Both the position numbers and the translations under genes were made by a program. DNA of 64,000 nt from Microbacterium sp. (GTDB lineage: Bacteria; Actinomycetota; Actinomycetes; Actinomycetales; Microbacteriaceae): positions 1 to 64,000 of the forward strand of contig JAPSKH010000003.1 in NCBI GenBank assembly GCA_031177765.1, given 5' to 3'. This document shows, one piece after another, positions 59,920-64,000 of the stretch. The notes below the pieces were generated by a model that ran no database searches, was not told where the DNA came from, and saw only the letters and a list, made by a program, of their open reading frames with translations. How positions within the stretch are numbered: the first letter of the stretch is position 1; each line of letters starts with the position of its first letter.

Positions 59920-60687
59920 TTATGCGGCCGCGTGCGGGTCGTGCGCGTTGAGCGTCGCTACGACGGTCGCGTAGTCGCCGCGCGCCTCGCCGTATCGCAG
60001 GAACTTCACGCGTTCGACCTGCACCTCCGTCACGTCGGGATCGTCGCGCAGGATCCGCATGACCTCGTCGGCGAAGTCGTCCAGCGGCATCGCGAAGGCG
60101 CTGCCGCGCTGGCCGGGCAGCAGGTCGGTGGCGACCGACGGCGGCTCGAGTTCCACGACGCGCACCGATGTGCCGGCCAGTTGGAGGCGCAGCGACTCGC
60201 TCAGCATATGGATGGCGGCCTTGCTGGCGTTGTAGCTCGGCGTGACGCGCAGCGGTGCGAACGCGAGGCCGGACGAGACGGTCATGATGGTGGCATCCGG
60301 CTGCCGGCGCAGCTGCTCGATGAATGCCCCGATGAGGCGGATCGGGCCGAGGATATTGGTCGTCACGGTGTCCTCGGCGGACTCGAGGAAGCCGGCCGAA
60401 GTCGTCCAGTCCTCGAGGCGCATGATCCCGGCCATCGTCACGAGCACGTTGAGATGCGGGTGGCGCGCGATGACCTCGGATGCGGCGGCCCTGATGGAGG
60501 CGGCATCCGTCGTGTCGATCCGAACAGTGTCGATACCGGGATGCTGCGCCGCGATCTCGTCGAGCAGCTCCCGGCGGCGCCCGCCGACGATGACGGTGTT
60601 GCCGGCCTCGTGCAGGCGCTCGGCGAGGGCCAGGCCGATGCCGCTGGTGGCACCGGGGATGAAGATGGTGTTTCCGCTGATTCGCAT
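59920..60687 (-). CDS. SDR family NAD(P)-dependent oxidoreductase (DltE-like)
   Basis: A 255-residue classical short-chain dehydrogenase. Cofactor motif FIPGATSGIGLALAERL (TGxxxGIG with P-G-A-T), NVLVTMAGIM (NNAG-like with TMAG), catalytic YNASKAA (YxxxK) and VSSG before it with Ser. It resembles DltE-type oxidoreductases. Substrate unknown. Start ATG 60687; the ORF-track 60924 start overlaps the divergent HTH gene, which probably regulates it. Confidence 0.88.
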   Translation of the reverse strand: MRISGNTIFIPGATSGIGLALAERLHEAGNTVIVGGRRRELLDEIAAQHPGIDTVRIDTTDAASIRAAASEVIARHPHLNVLVTMAGIMRLEDWTTSAGFLESAEDTVTTNILGPIRLIGAFIEQLRRQPDATIMTVSSGLAFAPLRVTPSYNASKAAIHMLSESLRLQLAGTSVRVVELEPPSVATDLLPGQRGSAFAMPLDDFADEVMRILRDDPDVTEVQVERVKFLRYGEARGDYATVVATLNAHDPHAAA

Positions 60688-60787
60688 GCTCCGAGTCTTC
60701 GAGCCGCGCGAACGGCGCTCCAGAGAGCGCTGATCGGGGGAGTGGCGATCCCTGGATGCCGTGGCGCCGCGCGAGCAGGATGGGTGC

Positions 60788-61651
60788 ATGGATCGCGAAG
60801 CCCTCGCCGAGTTCCTCCGCACGCGCCGCGAGCGGCTGCAGCCGGCCGACGTCGGGCTGAGCTCCGGCGCGCGGCGGCGTGCGCCCGGACTGCGACGCGA
60901 GGAGGTCGCGCAACTCGCCCTCATGTCGGCGGACTACTACACCCGCCTCGAGCAGCAGCGGGGGCCTCAGCCCAGCACGCAGATCCTCGCATCACTCGCC
61001 CGGGCGCTGCGGCTCACCGCCGACGAGCGCGACTATCTCTACCGGATGGCGGGGCAGCCGGCTCCTGATCGCCTCCGTCCCGCGGGACACGTCGCACCCG
61101 CGCTGCAGCGGGTGTTCGATCGCCTCTCCGACACTCCGGCGCTCATCATCTCGAATCTGGGTGAGACGCTCGTGCAGAATCCGCTCGCAGCCGCGCTGCT
61201 CGGCGATCACGTGGGGGCGTCGGGCTGGGAGCGGTTCGAGCCGTGGCGCTGGTTCGTGAACCCGGATGCCGAACGCCGCCGCTACCCGGAGCACGACCGC
61301 CCGCGTCAGAGCCGGGCGCTGGTCGCGGGCCTTCGAGCGGCGTACGGGGCGATGGGGCCGTCGTCACTGGCCGGTGAGCTGGTGGCAGAGCTGTCGAAAC
61401 GAAGCGCGGAGTTCCGGCAGCTGTGGGACCGGCAGGAGGTCGCCCAGCGCTTCGCCGACCACAAGGTCCTGGTCCACCCCGAGATCGGACCGATCGAGGT
61501 CGACTGCCAGGTCCTGTTCACCGAGGACCGTTCCCAGGCGCTGCTCGTGCTGACACCGGAGCCGCGGAGCGAGGACGAGGAGAGGATCCGGCTGCTGGGA
61601 GTGCTCGGGGTGCAGCGATTCGCCACGGGCGAGAAGACTGCGGCGCCGTAG
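60788..61651 (+). CDS. Helix-turn-helix regulator with MmyB-like ligand-binding domain
   Basis: 287 residues. N-terminal XRE domain (LAEFLRTRRERLQPADVGL, then RRRAPGLRREEVAQLALMSADYYTRLEQQRG) is the signature of the MmyB/HTH_31 group, and the C-terminal ~170 residues are the MmyB-like PAS-fold domain (PALIISNLGETLVQNPLAAALLGD; VDCQVLFTEDRSQALLVLTPEP). Members regulate divergent SDR genes, as here. Start ATG 60788 (CAGGAT-N6-ATG upstream). Ligand probably a fatty acid or similar hydrophobic molecule by family analogy. Confidence 0.9.
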   Translation: MDREALAEFLRTRRERLQPADVGLSSGARRRAPGLRREEVAQLALMSADYYTRLEQQRGPQPSTQILASLARALRLTADERDYLYRMAGQPAPDRLRPAGHVAPALQRVFDRLSDTPALIISNLGETLVQNPLAAALLGDHVGASGWERFEPWRWFVNPDAERRRYPEHDRPRQSRALVAGLRAAYGAMGPSSLAGELVAELSKRSAEFRQLWDRQEVAQRFADHKVLVHPEIGPIEVDCQVLFTEDRSQALLVLTPEPRSEDEERIRLLGVLGVQRFATGEKTAAP

Positions 61652-61723
61652 CCGCACCGATCGGTGAGACGGGAACCTGCTCGCACACCGAGTCAACCCG
61701 GGCCGAGCGTGAACCGTACGGGT

Positions 61724-61729
61724 TAGTGT
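61724..61729 (+). promoter_or_regulatory. -10 element TAGTGT, leaderless promoter of PUA/EVE-like gene
   Basis: TAGTGT-N6-ATG (61736). Confidence 0.5.
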
Positions 61730-61735
61730 CGGCGG

Positions 61736-62197
61736 ATGGCCGAGGCATCCGAGTTCTGGCGCGACGCGGGCATCATCCTGGGATGGAATCCGAATCTCTG
61801 GAATGAATGGCCGGGGTCGTACGCCGCCGTGGTCAGGGGCGTGTGCGGCGGGGAGCCCTACGTGACGCAGTGGTCGATCGGCTCGCGACGCTCCGTGGAC
61901 CTGGGCACCGACGCCTGGCTGCTGCGGCAGGGTGGGTCGTACGGGATCATCGGCCACGGCACGGTCGTCTCCGACCCCTATCAGGACGCTCACTTCGCCG
62001 ACCCGCGCAAGCCGGCGACCTTCGTCGACGTCGCGTTCGACGGGCTGGTCGTGGAAGATCACCGGATCCCGCGCGACCTGCTCGAGGTGGTCGTGCCCGA
62101 GGTCGCGTGGCGGTTCCAGTTCCGGTCCGGCAACCGGATCGCCCCGGAGCCCAACCGGCGGCTGCGAGACCTGTGGCAGGAGACGCTCGCCGACTGA
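61736..62197 (+). CDS. Orphan PUA/EVE-like domain protein (normally fused to HNH endonucleases)
   Basis: A 153-residue protein. GIILGWNPNLWNEWPGSYAAVV, then TQWSIGSRRSVDLGTDAWLLRQGGSYGIIGHGTVVSDPYQDAHF and FVDVAFDGLVVEDHRIPRDLLEVVVPEVAWRFQFRSGNRI, follow the pattern of the N-terminal EVE/PUA-like module in many HNH restriction endonucleases that read modified bases. Here it stands alone, without an HNH domain. The next gene is an HNH protein of a different family. Leaderless promoter TAGTGT-N6-ATG. Possible modified-DNA or RNA reader; not certain. Confidence 0.7.
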   Translation: MAEASEFWRDAGIILGWNPNLWNEWPGSYAAVVRGVCGGEPYVTQWSIGSRRSVDLGTDAWLLRQGGSYGIIGHGTVVSDPYQDAHFADPRKPATFVDVAFDGLVVEDHRIPRDLLEVVVPEVAWRFQFRSGNRIAPEPNRRLRDLWQETLAD

Positions 62198-62288
62198 GGG
62201 AGGGCGCCACGGCGGTCCCGCACACGACTCCTCCACCGGATGAACGCGGTGCTGCATTCCCACCGTCGCCGACCGCGCACGAGGAATG

Positions 62289-62308
62289 TCGTACATATGT
62301 TCTAAAGT
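62289..62308 (+). promoter_or_regulatory. LexA (SOS) box-like operator over a leaderless promoter of the DUF222-HNH gene
   Basis: TCGTAC-ATAT-GTTCTA (62289-62304) matches the actinobacterial SOS box TCGAAC-N4-GTTCGA at 10 of 12 positions. It overlaps the -10 TAAAGT (62303-62308), which is six bases before ATG 62315. Mycobacterial DUF222-HNH (13E12) genes are known LexA targets. Confidence 0.6.
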
Positions 62309-62314
62309 CGAATC

Positions 62315-63586
62315 ATGTTCGACGTACCGGCGCATCCGCACTCAGGGATGCTGGACGCGCTGGACGAAGTCGCCGAGGCGGACGTGATGATGACGTCCCT
62401 GGCAGCCCGCCGGCTGCACAAGATCGACGTCCTCCGCCGCGAGGCGCTCGCCGATGCCGCTCGTCATGGACGAGAACTCACCGAGGTGATCGAGCGGGGC
62501 GTCCGCTTGGAGCTGGCCGCACGCCTGCGGATCACCGAGCACGTGGCGGGTCGGCTCATCCGCTATGCGTCGGCGCTGACGCACGATTACCCGGCCGTCA
62601 TGGCCTCCTTCCGGCTGGCCCGGATGACTCAGCAGCATGCGGAGCTGCTCGTGGACGGGTTCGATCAACTCGAGCCAGACCTCCGCGACCGGCTGCTCCC
62701 CGAAGCGATCGACCTCGCCGAGGCGCATCCGGTCGGCAGCTTCCGTCGAGAGCTGAAGAAGATGATCGACGCGGCTCGCGCCGTCACGCTCGCCCAGCGC
62801 CATGAAGAGGCGCTCTCGGCACGTCGATTCGTCGTGGAGCCGGACGCCGACGGCATGTCATGGCTGCATGCCTACGTGCCATCGGTCGAGGCTCGCGCGA
62901 TCGAGACGCGGATCACCGCCGAGGCGAAGGCTCTTCTCAACGATGAGAGCGAGACCCGCACCCTCCACCAGGCGCGGGCGGACGTCCTGTGCGATCTTCT
63001 CATCGACGGCGAGACGTCGTATCGCACGCCCGAATCCCGCGGAATCAAAGCCACCGTGGTCGTCACCGTGCCCGCACTTGCGCTGTTGGCGACAGGGGAT
63101 GCGGAACGGGATGCCGCCGGCCTGGCGCCGGCCGTCGTGGAGGGGGTCGGGCCGATTCCGCTCGCTCGTGCCAAGGAACTGTGCGGCAGCGCAGACGGCT
63201 GGATGCGGGTCCTCACCCATCCTGAGACCGGTGCCGTCCTCTCGGTGGGCCGGGAGCAGTACCGGCCGCCCGCCGCGCTGGCGCGGATCGCGAAATGGCG
63301 TGCCGACAGGTGCATGGCACCCGGATGCGGCATCCCGGCCAGCCGATGCGAGATCGATCACACGATCGCATGGGAGGACGGCGGCCACACCTCGCTCGAC
63401 AATCTCGCGCCTCTCTGCAAAGGGCACCACACTGTCAAGCACCACGGCGGGTGGCGGGTGAGACAGGTGCCCGACAGCGGTGGCGCCTTGGAGTGGACCT
63501 CCCCGGCGGGGCGACAGTACGTGGTGCAGCCGGAACGACCAGTGCCGGTGTTCCGGCCATCCCACGCTGGTGACGCCCCCTTCTGA
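62315..63586 (+). CDS. DUF222-HNH endonuclease signature protein (13E12 repeat family)
   Basis: 423 residues. The N-terminal ~300 residues are DUF222 (VIERGVRLELAARLRITEHVAGRLIRYA; ARADVLCDLLIDGE). The C-terminal HNH motif is CMAPGCGIPASRCEIDHTIAWEDGGHTSLDNLAPLCKGHHTVKH, with the zinc-like Cys pair, catalytic DH and HH. Found in many copies in actinobacteria; function unresolved, perhaps a homing or SOS-linked nuclease. The promoter carries a likely LexA box and gives a leaderless mRNA. Confidence 0.92.
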   Translation: MFDVPAHPHSGMLDALDEVAEADVMMTSLAARRLHKIDVLRREALADAARHGRELTEVIERGVRLELAARLRITEHVAGRLIRYASALTHDYPAVMASFRLARMTQQHAELLVDGFDQLEPDLRDRLLPEAIDLAEAHPVGSFRRELKKMIDAARAVTLAQRHEEALSARRFVVEPDADGMSWLHAYVPSVEARAIETRITAEAKALLNDESETRTLHQARADVLCDLLIDGETSYRTPESRGIKATVVVTVPALALLATGDAERDAAGLAPAVVEGVGPIPLARAKELCGSADGWMRVLTHPETGAVLSVGREQYRPPAALARIAKWRADRCMAPGCGIPASRCEIDHTIAWEDGGHTSLDNLAPLCKGHHTVKHHGGWRVRQVPDSGGALEWTSPAGRQYVVQPERPVPVFRPSHAGDAPF

Positions 63587-63713
63587 CGCGTCGCCCATCA
63601 CGACCGAGTCCTGACCAGCGCGGAAGGCAGCCGGCCGACGATGAAGCGTCGGGCCGGGGAGAGCATCTTCGGCGGGGGAGGCGGCGTCCGTAGCGCGGCG
63701 CTACGCTGACGGC
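63587..63713 (+). other. Short intergenic region between the DUF222-HNH and DUF2200 genes
   Basis: 127 bp. Contains the -10 TACGCT (63702-63707) for the next gene, six bases before its GTG. No other feature seen. Confidence 0.5.
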
Positions 63714-64000
63714 GTGCACCGGATCTTCACCACGAGCTTCGCCTCGGTCTACCCGCACTACGTGACGAAGGCGGAGCGCAAGGGGCGCTCGCAGGCGGAG
63801 CTCGACCATGTGATCCAGTGGCTCACGGGCTTCGACGACGCCGAGCTGCGAAGACACATCGACGAGCACACGAGCTTCGAGGACTTCTTCGCCGCCGCAG
63901 ACCTCAACCCGAACGCGTCTCTCATCACCGGGGTCGTCTGTGGCATGCGCGTCGAGACCATCGAGGACCCCCTCATGCAGAAGATCCGCTACCTCGACAA
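63714..64000 (+). CDS. DUF2200 family protein, 3' end outside window
   Basis: The first 95 codons of a DUF2200 protein (about 120 residues in the family). Start GTG 63714: [26 protein letters not shown] is the family opening, and [35 protein letters not shown] the C-terminal core. Function unknown. Not listed in the ORF track because it runs off the end. Leaderless promoter TACGCT-N6-GTG. Confidence 0.9.
   Translation, partial: MHRIFTTSFASVYPHYVTKAERKGRSQAELDHVIQWLTGFDDAELRRHIDEHTSFEDFFAAADLNPNASLITGVVCGMRVETIEDPLMQKIRYLD

Noticed and set aside
1-64000. Search for CRISPR arrays, transposases, integrases, rRNA and tRNA genes
   Set aside because: No regularly spaced repeats, DDE or recombinase motifs, or RNA gene signatures were found by eye; a tRNAscan/Infernal run would be needed to exclude small RNAs.

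Overview
The window is GC-rich DNA from an actinobacterium, most likely a Microbacteriaceae member of the Microbacterium type. The basis is codon use with G/C at nearly every third position, many GTG starts, leaderless promoters, GGATGCC/GCATCC-rich terminators, DUF222-HNH and DUF2975/XRE genes, and two LAxTG (class E sortase-type) surface proteins. No rRNA, tRNA, CRISPR array, prophage or insertion sequence was seen. It reads as ordinary chromosome with a few accessory patches.

Layout. 0-5.2 kb: the 3' part of a HerA/DUF853-type ATPase, a divergent MobA-like protein, a GNAT acetyltransferase and an SDR/DUF2867 protein. 5.3-11.2 kb: a complete cytochrome bd operon (cydA-cydB-cydD-cydC) preceded by two near-identical palindromes. 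11.3-19.0 kb: dps, an amidase, a 1333-residue wall-anchored TIG-repeat protein, and a small membrane/DUF2975/XRE regulatory group. 19.0-23.8 kb: an AraC regulator, a zinc alcohol dehydrogenase and small stress-type proteins. 23.9-27.0 kb: a four-gene osmoprotectant ABC transporter. 27.1-34.5 kb: redox flavoproteins, two PadR regulators, a UbiB/ABC1 kinase, a fatty acid desaturase whose start codon is missing, and a cold shock gene with an in-frame upstream ORF. 35.0-43.2 kb: an NTF2-like protein, a GT2/CtaG/DUF2243 operon, a surface protein with two tandem beta-lactamase-fold domains, msrA with a collapsed msrB, and a TetR/DUF4386 divergent pair with twin operators. 43.3-49.8 kb: a secreted HNH nuclease, and a likely guanidino- or amide-compound catabolic group (XRE-cupin regulator, ureohydrolase, NTF2-like protein, NCS1 permease, cyclase-type hydrolase), then an aldo/keto reductase. 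49.9-54.6 kb: a SipW-type signal peptidase with three exported proteins carrying SipW-type signal peptides (a TasA/RER_14450-like surface system), then an FxLYD-type membrane protein. 54.8-58.4 kb: an ECF42-type sigma factor with its YCII partner, DUF1697, and a MalY/PatB lyase. 58.4-64 kb: a PheS-like ligase fused to an FDX-ACB domain (SrmL type) behind a structured leader, an SDR/HTH pair, an orphan PUA/EVE-like protein, a DUF222-HNH gene with a likely SOS box, and the start of a DUF2200 gene.

Three points stand out. First, the SrmL-type ligase keeps the class II synthetase catalytic motifs but has lost the aromatic phenylalanine-binding residues of PheS, and its leader can form mutually exclusive hairpins. 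Second, the SipW/TasA-like operon has a hairpin between the first and second substrate genes and a duplicated CAAGA direct-repeat element upstream. Third, a spacing rule recurs across the window: TANNNT, six bases, then ATG/GTG, marking at least eleven probable leaderless transcripts.
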